Virus record (IMG/VR): IMGVR_UViG_3300049212_000020
Location: 1 to 45,931 of that record
Reading direction: 5' to 3' (one strand)
DNA length: 45,931 nucleotides
Origin: a virus
Position numbers and translations under genes: made by a program. Numbering within the stretch: position 1 is the first letter of the stretch; each line of letters opens with the position of its first letter. Under the pieces are notes generated by a model. It did no database searches, had not been told where the DNA came from, and worked only from the letters and a program-made list of their open reading frames with translations. Positions 39,739 to 45,931 of this stretch are shown one piece after another.

Positions 39739-40208
39739 GACACCTTCAACCGTTCTTCCCGGGTGTCGTGCCAGGTCACGGCCAGTGCGAGCGCAGCCCA
39801 CACGTCAGCCTTGACCCCATACAACGGACCGGGCGCCTTCTTCGTCCCGATCGCCCTCTCCTTCCCCGGTCCATACCGGTCGATCAACGCCTGCCGGATG
39901 CTGGCGTCGTTAGCCTTGGTGCTCTTGCACAGATGCAGCTTCACGTCCTGACGGAACAGGCGGTGGACGTTATCGCTAGCTGACTGATAGAAGCGCCCGA
40001 TCCAGAACACGGTCTCGAATACCTCGCGACCGACCGGCATGCCGTAGCTGGCGACCATCTCGATCACTACTTCTCGGACCCCACGACCAACCGCAGCCAA
40101 AGGCAGCAAGCCGGCATTGGGCCGCTTATCGAAGCTAACAATCTCGCCATCACGCATGGTGACGTACGCGCTCTCAACCGGCCCAGGATCGATCGCGAGG
40201 AGGAGCAT
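39735..40208 (-). CDS. RuvC-like Holliday-junction resolvase
   Basis: A 157-residue RNase H-fold nuclease: D7 in LLAIDPGPVESAYV, E50 in VVIEMVASYG and D135 in GVKADVWAALALAV are the expected catalytic acids of phage RuvC/RusA-type resolvases. It would cut branched DNA during recombination or before packaging. Start ATG 40208 overlaps the upstream stop by one base (TGATG); the upstream in-frame extension lies in that gene. ATGA overlap with the replication gene. Confidence 0.8.
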   Translation of the reverse strand: MLLLAIDPGPVESAYVTMRDGEIVSFDKRPNAGLLPLAAVGRGVREVVIEMVASYGMPVGREVFETVFWIGRFYQSASDNVHRLFRQDVKLHLCKSTKANDASIRQALIDRYGPGKERAIGTKKAPGPLYGVKADVWAALALAVTWHDTREERLKVS

Positions 40209-40696
40209 CAGCGGTTCGCCTCTGTCACCAGATCGAACATGTCGTTGTGGCGCCTCTGATGCGCCCGCTTCATCCTCTGCAGTTCGATCCTCTCGATGGC
40301 AACCTGCTTGGCGGCCCTGCAACGCTGAGTGTCATCGGCCCTGATACGCATGGCGCCGCGTTTGGCTGCCCAGAGAAGCCACGCCCCGTTGGGCTGGCCG
40401 TTCTTCTTTCGGCAGAACCGCAACGTCCAGTCACAGCGCGCACGATAGCAGTCGCGATCAACCTCATCGCGATCCTCGTCATCGGACAGCTCTGCAACCA
40501 GCTGGGCAAGCGGTTGGTCCCACCCAGTGTTGAAGTCAACGGTCCCTACCGAGACCACCTGATAGGCAGCTTTGGCGGCAGCTGCGATTCTCTGACTGCG
40601 TGGTGTCTGCTTCACGTCAGGCCTGCACAGACGCCGCTCGACGGCCTCCTGCACGTCCTGCTCGGTACCATGAATGCGCCAGTACTTATCCAGCAC
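40208..40696 (-). CDS. Hypothetical early protein
   Basis: A 162-residue Arg/Asp-rich protein starting at GTG 40696, five bases after GGAAGG, with 11 bp overlap with the upstream gene. It has a cluster of Cys and Arg in the centre (CYRARCDWTLRFCRKK) and a basic helical C-terminus, so nucleic-acid binding is plausible. No family recognised. An upstream in-frame ATG at 40780 lies inside the previous gene. Confidence 0.65.
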   Translation of the reverse strand: MLDKYWRIHGTEQDVQEAVERRLCRPDVKQTPRSQRIAAAAKAAYQVVSVGTVDFNTGWDQPLAQLVAELSDDEDRDEVDRDCYRARCDWTLRFCRKKNGQPNGAWLLWAAKRGAMRIRADDTQRCRAAKQVAIERIELQRMKRAHQRRHNDMFDLVTEANR

Positions 40697-41321
40697 GGCT
40701 ACCTTCCAAGTCTGCCAGCATGATCCGCAGTTCCTTGGCGCTGAGCTGAACGGGGCACTGCAGGATGTAGACGTGCCCACGAGCGGCGCGCCACTTCAGC
40801 GGCACATCCTCGGGCTCCTCCGGTTCGACCGTCTTGAGCGTCGCCTCCCACTCCTTACGTCGCTTAGCGTCCATCTCGTCCTGAGCGCGAGCGAACGCTG
40901 CCTGCTCCTCCACCCCAATCACCCTACCAGCCCTGTCGAGAACGCGGTTCAGCGTCTTCAGATCAATCAGGTGGGCCGGAACCATCCGGTGATCAGCGCC
41001 ACCAGTCCACACAGCGAAACCGCGTTCGAGCACTCGCTTCTGGTCTGGGATGGACATCTTCCCGAACAGGTGCAGGCCAACGCATCCACGCGCAACGATG
41101 TCCGGCAACAGAAGGCCAGCAGCCACCCGTTCGATTGCGTCCCAGAACCTTGACGGGACGGTTGGGAACTCCGCTTCGATGGCCTCACGCCACCCAGACG
41201 GGTCAGCGTCGTATCCCTTCTTGTAGCTTCCTGCCAGTTTCTGAACGGCCTGCGCCAAGTCGCCTAGGGCGGCGCGGATTTCAGCGAAGATCGCTTTGTT
41301 GGATAGAGTAGCTGTAGTCAT
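40686..41321 (-). CDS. Hypothetical early protein, recombination region
   Basis: A 211-residue mainly helical protein from ATG 41321, 12 bp after the ssDNA-binding gene. It has a charged segment at about 150-170 (RRKEWEATLKTVEPEEPED). No domain recognised. Its place between SSB-like and RuvC-like genes suggests a DNA-metabolism role. Confidence 0.65.
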   Translation of the reverse strand: MTTATLSNKAIFAEIRAALGDLAQAVQKLAGSYKKGYDADPSGWREAIEAEFPTVPSRFWDAIERVAAGLLLPDIVARGCVGLHLFGKMSIPDQKRVLERGFAVWTGGADHRMVPAHLIDLKTLNRVLDRAGRVIGVEEQAAFARAQDEMDAKRRKEWEATLKTVEPEEPEDVPLKWRAARGHVYILQCPVQLSAKELRIMLADLEGSRAG

Positions 41322-41333
41322 GTGTGCCTCAGA

Positions 41334-41777
41334 TCAAAATGGCGGTTCGTCAACGTCGGCCTGCGCCGGGATCGCTGGCTTCTTGGCCGTGATCTCGCCG
41401 TTCGGCTGATCGCCTGCGACGATGTAGTCCTTGATGGAGTTCCGGGGGTCGAAGCCCTCCTTGATCTCCTGGATGACGAGGCACTTGCCGGTGCGGCCGA
41501 CGCACTGCTCGGCAGTGATCGCCCCGGTGTCGTAGTCCTTGCCGAGGCCTACTGCGTAGGCGAAGTGGCGCAGCTTCCGCTCGAACGCGGGGAGGATCCA
41601 ATCCTTCATCCGGTAGCTGCGGTCAGCGCCGACGAACACGCGCAGTTCCAGCGCGATCATGTCGTTGCCGGACTTGCTGACCCGGTCCTCGGCCTTTGTG
41701 ACCTCGAACGGGTAATCGCCGGGTTCCAGCAGCATCGCCGCTTTAAGCTGGGCTTCGGTTTTGGGGGCGAACTTCAT
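41334..41777 (-). CDS. Phage single-strand DNA-binding protein (DUF669-like)
   Basis: A 147-residue OB-fold-like protein resembling DUF669-type phage SSBs: N-terminal ML(L)EPGDYPFEV, a KSGNDMIALELRV strand pair, and an acidic tail ending DEPPF, the hallmark C-terminal tip of SSBs. I start it at ATG 41777 with AGGAG eight bases upstream; an ATGA-overlapping ATG at 41819 is possible. It follows the RecA-like ATPase gene, a common recombination pair. Confidence 0.75.
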   Translation of the reverse strand: MKFAPKTEAQLKAAMLLEPGDYPFEVTKAEDRVSKSGNDMIALELRVFVGADRSYRMKDWILPAFERKLRHFAYAVGLGKDYDTGAITAEQCVGRTGKCLVIQEIKEGFDPRNSIKDYIVAGDQPNGEITAKKPAIPAQADVDEPPF

Positions 41778-41815
41778 CAAATGCTCCTGGGGTAGGTCTG
41801 GGTCGTAGATCGGGG

Positions 41816-42709
41816 TCACTTGGGTAGCTTGGCCGTGAGGTAGGCGAGACGCTTCTGCATCCCCTCCTGATCAAGGTCATCCAGGTCCGGGCAGTTGTCG
41901 TTCCACTTCTCCAGGACAGCGGGATCGATCTTCACCGCTTCCAAGAGCTGCTTGTACTTGGCGATCTGCTCGGGCGTCGCCAGCTCGGTAGCCTTGGCAT
42001 CGGCCTCCATGACCTCGCGACCGTACTTGTCAGCGAAGCCGGTGTAGGACCAGTCGAACAGCTCGGCGTCAGGGAACTCCTTGAGCCGGGACTTGGTGAC
42101 GCGCGCCTTCCGGGAAGGCCCGTTCTTGACGATGTTCAGCGCCAGATGCAGCTCGTACTCCAGCTTGTCCCAGCCGTCGAACGTCACGCCGATTTCCTTG
42201 CCGTCCTTCCAGAGCGACTTCTCGTGGCAGATCAGGATCACATTCATGTCGAGGCGATCGAACCACCGGATCATGCGCCTCGTCAGCGTCACGGCCTCCT
42301 TCTTCTCAGCCGCGAACGTGCGGGTGGCGTCGAACTCCTTGTTCTTCTCCTTCGCTTCCCTCGTCATGCGCTCCAGGGACTGGTCGACTTGGGTGTTGAA
42401 CAGCTTGGAGTAGCTGTCGATCACCAGGGTCTTGAACTTGTGCGGTGTCGTGGCGAGCGTGATGACTTCATCCAGCACCACCTGGAAGTCGTTCGATCCC
42501 TGATCGGGACCGAGGTACATCCCGCCCGACGCCTTCAGCTTGTCGGTATAATGCGCCAGGTCCGCGCCGCCCTCGGTGTCGATGTAGTAGACGCTGGGGA
42601 AATCCAGCGAGGCCCACGTCTTGCCGACGCCGGGCTTACCAAAGATCAGCATCTTCGGCTTGGACGGCGTTGCGGCCTTGGGGTCCGTTGCTTTAAGCGT
42701 CCTCGTCAT
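41816..42709 (-). CDS. RecA-like ATPase (Sak4/AAA_24 type)
   Basis: A 297-residue ATPase with Walker A GKPGVGKT at residues 24-31 and Walker B TLVIDSY at 94-100. The plan matches phage Sak4-like single-strand annealing/RecA-core recombinases, which work with an SSB, here encoded next. Start ATG 42709 overlaps the preceding gene by 17 bp; a longer frame upstream is not conserved in character. C-terminal ~80 residues are helical and charged. Confidence 0.8.
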   Translation of the reverse strand: MTRTLKATDPKAATPSKPKMLIFGKPGVGKTWASLDFPSVYYIDTEGGADLAHYTDKLKASGGMYLGPDQGSNDFQVVLDEVITLATTPHKFKTLVIDSYSKLFNTQVDQSLERMTREAKEKNKEFDATRTFAAEKKEAVTLTRRMIRWFDRLDMNVILICHEKSLWKDGKEIGVTFDGWDKLEYELHLALNIVKNGPSRKARVTKSRLKEFPDAELFDWSYTGFADKYGREVMEADAKATELATPEQIAKYKQLLEAVKIDPAVLEKWNDNCPDLDDLDQEGMQKRLAYLTAKLPK

Positions 42710-42968
42710 CGCTCTCGACTCCTGTCCCGCCGCAATCAGGGCAGGTCGTTGATTCGTAGATGCCCATGCCCGTACCGCTGCAGGTGATGCAGCCCTGCTC
42801 CTCGTCGGCCTCGTCGTCGTAGTGCCGCATGGCCTTGGAGAACGCCTCCTCGGCATCGTCGCAGTGCTGGCTGCGGTAGGCTTCGGTTCCGTCGCTGAGC
42901 ACGACGCCGATCCAGCCCAACGGGGTGTTGTGCACCTGTACGGACAGCAGGCCCTCCGCCTTACGCAT
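42693..42968 (-). CDS. Small protein with DnaJ-type zinc finger
   Basis: A 91-residue protein. Residues ~55-85 have two CxxCxGxG-like elements (CITCSGTG and CPDCGGTG), the DnaJ/zinc-finger motif, followed by an acidic tail. Start ATG 42968 overlaps the upstream stop (TAATG) behind GAGG. Possibly an RNA/protein-binding early regulator; function unknown. Confidence 0.75.
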   Translation of the reverse strand: MRKAEGLLSVQVHNTPLGWIGVVLSDGTEAYRSQHCDDAEEAFSKAMRHYDDEADEEQGCITCSGTGMGIYESTTCPDCGGTGVESDDEDA

Positions 42969-43255
42969 TAGAGCCTCAGGCTGGTGTTGGTGCACACCCG
43001 CACGCGCTTGTTGGTGATCTCGTCGCGGACCTTGCCGGTCTCGCAGAGGTATCCCTCGTCGATCATCTCGGTGATGCGCGGGCGGACACAGTTGGCGTCG
43101 GTGAATCCCAGCGCGGTCATCACGTCACGGTCGGTCAGGGACAGGCGGCTGGCGGCGTAGACCTCATGGATCGCCTTCCAGCGCGCCTTGCGGTTCAGCG
43201 ACTTGAACGCCTCCAGGCTGTTGGCGTGCATCTGATGGGCAGCGTGAACGCTCAT
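42968..43255 (-). CDS. Winged-helix DNA-binding protein
   Basis: A 95-residue protein that looks like a winged helix: helices around residues 12-40, a DVMTALGFTDANCVRPRITEM recognition region and a wing (GYLCETGKVRDEIT). Probably a small early regulator or replication accessory. ATGA overlap at the start (43255). Confidence 0.65.
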   Translation of the reverse strand: MSVHAAHQMHANSLEAFKSLNRKARWKAIHEVYAASRLSLTDRDVMTALGFTDANCVRPRITEMIDEGYLCETGKVRDEITNKRVRVCTNTSLRL

Positions 43256-43554
43256 GCCATGCCCCTGAGCAACCAGCCAACCGCGAGGAAGGCGACGGCC
43301 TGAAAGGTGAGCAGCCCTACAAGACCCAGCGGGAACTCCCGCCGCCGGCAGTAGCTCGGCAGCGAGATTTCACACAGCTCACCCGTGCTGAACTCGTAGA
43401 CGATGAACACCCGGCCATCGATGATCTTGGCAGTGACCGTGCGGCGGATGTCCTGCGGCTTGAAGTCGTAGGTGTCCCACTTGACCTTCGGGTTGGATAG
43501 GTCGAAGCGCACCATGCGCTCGGGGGTCCTGATCTCCTCCAAGGGAGCGATCAT
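43252..43554 (-). CDS. Small protein with C-terminal membrane helix
   Basis: A 100-residue protein with a soluble N-terminal part rich in charged residues and one C-terminal transmembrane helix (about 78-97). Start ATG 43554 overlaps the stop of the 56-residue gene before it (ATGA). Unknown; membrane-anchored early proteins in phages sometimes act on the host envelope or division. Confidence 0.65.
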   Translation of the reverse strand: MIAPLEEIRTPERMVRFDLSNPKVKWDTYDFKPQDIRRTVTAKIIDGRVFIVYEFSTGELCEISLPSYCRRREFPLGLVGLLTFQAVAFLAVGWLLRGMA

Positions 43555-43721
43555 GGCGCAGTCCTTTCGGGGTTGACGTGGACGACGTAGTGGGGCTGGG
43601 GCTTGAGCGCGTGGTGAGCGACCACCAAGGCCAGCATCACGTTCACGATCGCCGTCAGGGCGAACACGCAGGACCACAGACGGTACTTGTAGACCGCCGC
43701 TTTGATCGGGCTGATGCTCAT
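43551..43721 (-). CDS. 56-residue membrane protein
   Basis: A short gene with ATGA overlaps on both sides: start 43721 in the stop of 43718-43954, stop at 43551 in the start of the next gene. It encodes a basic N-terminus (MSISPIKAAVYKYR), one hydrophobic helix (residues 16-35) and a His/Pro-rich tail, so a single-pass membrane protein. The double overlap and filled gap in an otherwise continuous operon are the main support. Confidence 0.7.
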   Translation of the reverse strand: MSISPIKAAVYKYRLWSCVFALTAIVNVMLALVVAHHALKPQPHYVVHVNPERTAP

Positions 43722-43954
43722 GGGGCCACCAGGCGGAAGTCGTAGTTCAGGACCGGCGTCGACTTGACGGCCTCAGTCGGCAGGAAGCCACGCTCTTGCA
43801 GCAGCTGCACCGACCACCAGGTGGAGTGCTTAGTCTGCCGGATGATGCAGGAGGACAGGCGCTGATCTTCGAGGCGCCAGCGGTACAGGGTGTTGGTTCC
43901 CACCCCGAGACGGGCTGCCAGGTCAGTGGACTTGAGGATGGCGGGGCAGGTCAT
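43718..43954 (-). CDS. MerR/AlpA-like small DNA-binding protein
   Basis: A 78-residue protein with a helix-turn-helix (residues ~8-30: LKSTDLAARLGVGTNTLYRW) of the MerR/AlpA/excisionase-like type, then a strand-rich tail. A candidate excisionase or early regulator because it is the second gene of the early operon; not proven. ATGA overlaps on both sides. Confidence 0.7.
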   Translation of the reverse strand: MTCPAILKSTDLAARLGVGTNTLYRWRLEDQRLSSCIIRQTKHSTWWSVQLLQERGFLPTEAVKSTPVLNYDFRLVAP

Positions 43955-44199
43955 GGGCGACCCTTCGAGCCGGACTTCCGGTTCTTGGCGCGCTCAGCAG
44001 TAACTACCTCCTGAAGGCGCTTGGCCGACACGCCAAGGCGTTCTGCCAACAGGGGGATGCGTGAGGCCGGTGGCAGCGACTGCCCGCAGAAGTAGAGGTA
44101 ACTCGTTGCAACTGATACTCCGACCAGCGGAGCGGCCTTATAGGCCGTGATCCCCCGAGAGTCGCAGAACCTTTTGTAGACTTGGCTGAAGCGTTTCAT
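43951..44199 (-). CDS. Cro-like HTH protein, first gene of early operon
   Basis: An 82-residue HTH protein (helix-turn-helix at about residues 15-55: RGITAYKAAPLVGVSVATSYLYF) with a basic C-terminus. It is transcribed divergently from the repressor at 44331; the 131-bp gap holds two palindromic operators (44214-44227, 44251-44264). This is the position of Cro in lambdoid phages, where it limits early transcription and favours lysis. It begins the minus-strand operon that continues without gaps over 40 bp to 28590. Confidence 0.75.
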   Translation of the reverse strand: MKRFSQVYKRFCDSRGITAYKAAPLVGVSVATSYLYFCGQSLPPASRIPLLAERLGVSAKRLQEVVTAERAKNRKSGSKGRP

Positions 44200-44213
44200 G
44201 GTTGCGTATATAT

Positions 44214-44227
44214 CTATTCTGGAATAG
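44214..44227. promoter_or_regulatory. Operator O1, within the early promoter
   Basis: CTATTCTGGAATAG, a palindrome except for its two central bases. On the minus strand a TTGACT -35 (plus-strand 44232-44237; five of six to consensus) precedes it and AT-rich ATATATA bases follow, so the operator lies between -35 and -10 of the early promoter. Binding here would shut off the early operon. Confidence 0.75.
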
Positions 44228-44250
44228 GAATAGTCAAGGGGCTAGTTTGC

Positions 44251-44264
44251 CTATTCCAGAATAG
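44251..44264. promoter_or_regulatory. Operator O2, near the repressor promoter
   Basis: CTATTCCAGAATAG, the exact reverse complement of O1; centres are 37 bp apart. It lies between the early promoter and the repressor start at 44331, so it may control repressor transcription. Confidence 0.75.
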
Positions 44265-44330
44265 TACTTCCAATTGTGGAACAGCTGTCTAGCCTAGTGC
44301 AAACGATGCATCGATACGGAGTTGAGCTAT

Positions 44331-44762
44331 ATGGAAACGAACACTATGTTTACGGAGGTGAGACCATTCGCCGATTTTGCTGTCATGCTCAAAGCCTTGA
44401 TGGGCGACCGCACCACGACGGCACTAGCAGATCTGGCTGGCGTCAGTCAAAGTGCGATCTCCAAGGCGCTGAGCGGTCGTCCGCTTCCTGATGTGGCCGT
44501 GAAGCGACTCGCCAAAGCGTTCAGGCTCGACAGTGCGATGCAGGCTGCATTCTATGAATTGGCAGCAAGCGCACGCGCGAGAAGCTACCGATCGGTTCGC
44601 GAATACATTATGAAGGTCGAGCGCGAGCGCCGCGACATGGAGTCACAACTCCTCAAGATTGCCAGGGCTCTGCTCAAGCGTCGCAAGGACATTCCCGAGG
44701 ACATCATTGAAATGGCGCAGGCGATTATAGACGGCCTCGGCGGTGGCGAGAGCCCCCCATAG
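44331..44762 (+). CDS. CI-like phage repressor (short form)
   Basis: A 143-residue protein with an XRE/CI-type helix-turn-helix at about residues 25-65 (TTALADLAGVSQSAISKALSGRP...). The remaining ~75 residues are a Lys/Arg/Glu helix, probably for dimerisation; there is no S24 peptidase domain, so RecA-dependent autocleavage is not expected. Start ATG 44331; a TTG at 44322 and ATG 44346 are alternatives. Divergent from the Cro-like gene across two operators, and likely the protein that also binds the operator at 24824. Confidence 0.8.
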   Translation: METNTMFTEVRPFADFAVMLKALMGDRTTTALADLAGVSQSAISKALSGRPLPDVAVKRLAKAFRLDSAMQAAFYELAASARARSYRSVREYIMKVERERRDMESQLLKIARALLKRRKDIPEDIIEMAQAIIDGLGGGESPP

Positions 44763-44956
44763 CTCGTCGCCCTCTGACTTCTTAAGGCGCTGCGATCTGC
44801 CTGTTGGAATAATCATCGCTCCTAGGGGCGTAGGAACATAAGCATCAAGATGAGTCACATTCATATGTTACGCCTTCCAGGCTCAGCCGCAACCCTAACC
44901 GGTTATTCCTAAACTGTACGTACCGCAGGGTGGGAGCCGAGCCCAGCGGTTATATC

Positions 44957-44970
44957 CAGTTCTGGAATAG
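44957..44970. promoter_or_regulatory. Degenerate operator upstream of integrase
   Basis: CAGTTCTGGAATAG has 12 of 14 bases of O1 and lies about 70 bp before the integrase start, in the 279-bp gap (44763-45041) between repressor and integrase. No other clear promoter or terminator is visible in that gap. It suggests int transcription responds to the same repressor. Confidence 0.5.
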
Positions 44971-45041
44971 ACTTCCAGCGTGTATCACACTACTGCGCCA
45001 CATTTGGCACAAAATCACATCAGTCCGCTACGGAGATTCCG

Positions 45042-45931
45042 ATGGCATGGCTCGACAAGGTCAAGAACGGCGACGGGAAAGTCACCGGCTACCGCATCAA
45101 GTACATGGTCGCCGGGAAGGCCAGGCCATCCCCGACCTACGCTACCAAGGCCGAGGCGTCTGAGCAGCTGCCTCACTACAAGGCGGTGGAGGACAGCCAG
45201 CGTCCGATGACCGGCGTGCGCGAGTTCGCCCCCATGACGCTAGAGGAGCTGGCGATCCGCTACGTCGACTACCAGATCACCGAGAAGAAGAAGATCAAAG
45301 AGTTCTACCGCGATGAGCGCCTGCGCGAACTCAGGCGCGCCATCACGGCTGGTGGCTGGGTCCGCACGAGCGACATCACCGTCGGCTCAATCATGGCATG
45401 GCGTAAGAAGTTCCGGTCCAACGGCAGCGCCCGCCTGGGTGCCTACCTGCGAGCGATGCTCAGGTGGGCATCCGAGAAGCTGGACCAGCAGATCGACCAC
45501 CGCATCCTGGCTGAGCTACGCCCGCCCAAGTGGCAGAAGAAGTTCCTGCCCCGCCCGTCGATGGAAGAGGTGCAGGGATGGCTTGCCAAGGCGAAGCAGC
45601 ACGGCCCCAACACCGACGCCTTCGTGAGCGCAATCCTCGGTCAGGGCTGGCGCATGCTCATGGCAGCGCGCCTCAAGGTCCGGGACTACATTCCGGTCCC
45701 TGGGAAGATGCTCCTGCGAGGCGTGGTCGAGAAGAACGGGCGCGAGCGGGAAACGCTCCTGCTGCCCGAGGTCAACCGCAAGATCGCAGCCATAACCGAT
45801 GGCCGCAGCCCTGACGAGCCGCTGTTCCTGGACCCGCGTACAGGCAAGGGCTGGCTCGCTGGTGGTGTTCGATGCGCTCCCACCCAATGGTGGCACGCCC
45901 ACATCGACGGCCGCGTCGGCAAGGGCTTCTA
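45042..45931 (+). CDS. int: Tyrosine recombinase integrase, 5' part (continues at base 141)
   Basis: Phage integrase that would recombine attP with the host attB. The gene crosses the contig join: read on from 45931 to base 141 it ends at 306, giving 351 residues. In the joined protein I place box I arginine at R204 (GWRM), the beta-hairpin lysine near K231, the second-box histidine at H323 (TGH) and the nucleophile at Y332 (MEYS). Where the family usually has H-x-x-R, this protein has Y297-N-L-K300, a substitution at a normally invariant arginine. The start is ATG 45042 with a CGGAG ribosome site at 45031-45035; no earlier in-frame ATG or GTG is close. A degenerate copy of the phage operator lies about 70 bp upstream (44957-44970). 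The usual partner, an attachment site, follows the gene at 384-427. Confidence 0.9.
   Translation, partial: MAWLDKVKNGDGKVTGYRIKYMVAGKARPSPTYATKAEASEQLPHYKAVEDSQRPMTGVREFAPMTLEELAIRYVDYQITEKKKIKEFYRDERLRELRRAITAGGWVRTSDITVGSIMAWRKKFRSNGSARLGAYLRAMLRWASEKLDQQIDHRILAELRPPKWQKKFLPRPSMEEVQGWLAKAKQHGPNTDAFVSAILGQGWRMLMAARLKVRDYIPVPGKMLLRGVVEKNGRERETLLLPEVNRKIAAITDGRSPDEPLFLDPRTGKGWLAGGVRCAPTQWWHAHIDGRVGKGF
45806..45931. repeat. Terminal direct repeat (right copy)
   Basis: Second copy of the 126-bp end overlap (see 15-140). It lies within the integrase gene in the same codon phase, so joining the two ends restores one uninterrupted 351-codon gene. This supports a closed circle rather than true linear terminal repeats. 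Confidence 0.9.

Noticed and set aside
44643-44864. 73-codon minus-strand frame overlapping the repressor 3' end
   Set aside because: Overlaps a convincing gene by 120 bp, is not joined to the early operon and has no recognisable protein.

Overview
The window is one complete, circularly closed genome of a temperate podovirus-like phage (or excised prophage) from a high-GC proteobacterium. The last 126 bases (45806-45931) repeat bases 15-140, so the unit genome is about 45,791 bp and the integrase gene runs across the join. A 3'-half copy of a tRNA-Phe(GAA) gene just after the integrase looks like the attP core and points to integration in a host tRNA-Phe gene. GC content (high by eye, not computed) and the tRNA sequence fit a beta- or gammaproteobacterium; I cannot name the host.

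Layout. (1) Late operon, minus strand, 24815 down to 765: terminase small and large subunits, a block of fiber, appendage and small membrane proteins, portal, FmdB-type zinc ribbon, scaffold, capsid, head-tail adaptor, tail tube/stabilisation protein, another fiber protein, and three large internal (DNA-ejection) proteins. (2) Plus-strand operon 24843-27368: a Maf/DUF115-type glycosyltransferase and two unknown genes. (3) A largely non-coding control region with inverted repeats, plus a second small XRE regulator with its own operators (27369-28367). (4) Early operon, minus strand, 44199 down to 28590: Cro-like HTH gene, small regulators, RecA/Sak4-like ATPase, ssDNA-binding protein, RuvC-like resolvase, replication protein with iterons inside its gene, many small accessory genes including a Gly-(Tyr/Asn/Asp) repeat protein, then seven sugar genes. 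(5) Plus-strand lysogeny module: repressor (44331) and integrase (45042 through the join to 306).

Most striking is what looks like a phage-borne sugar-modification system. Seven coupled genes (36031 to 28590) encode a SpsF-like cytidylyltransferase, class III aminotransferase, aldo/keto reductase, N-acetyl sugar amidotransferase, HisF-like ammonia-channel protein, formyltransferase-GNAT fusion and DUF4910 protein. These family types occur in bacterial nonulosonic-acid and amidated-sugar loci. A Maf-like transferase lies across the genome. No NeuB-type synthase, sugar-nucleotide dehydratase or HisH glutaminase is visible, so the pathway would need host intermediates. A palindrome, CTATTC-TG-GAATAG, occurs twice at the repressor/Cro switch, once degenerately before the integrase, and once in the 27-bp gap between terS and the Maf gene. 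This suggests one repressor controls the early operon (with the sugar genes at its distal end), the late operon and the transferase, so the system would work during lytic growth, perhaps on virions.

The second unusual system is in the terminase large subunit. A 300-residue intein interrupts the nuclease motif, and the space where an in-frame homing endonuclease would sit holds a complete HNH endonuclease gene in another reading frame of the same strand, with the intein frame left open through it.
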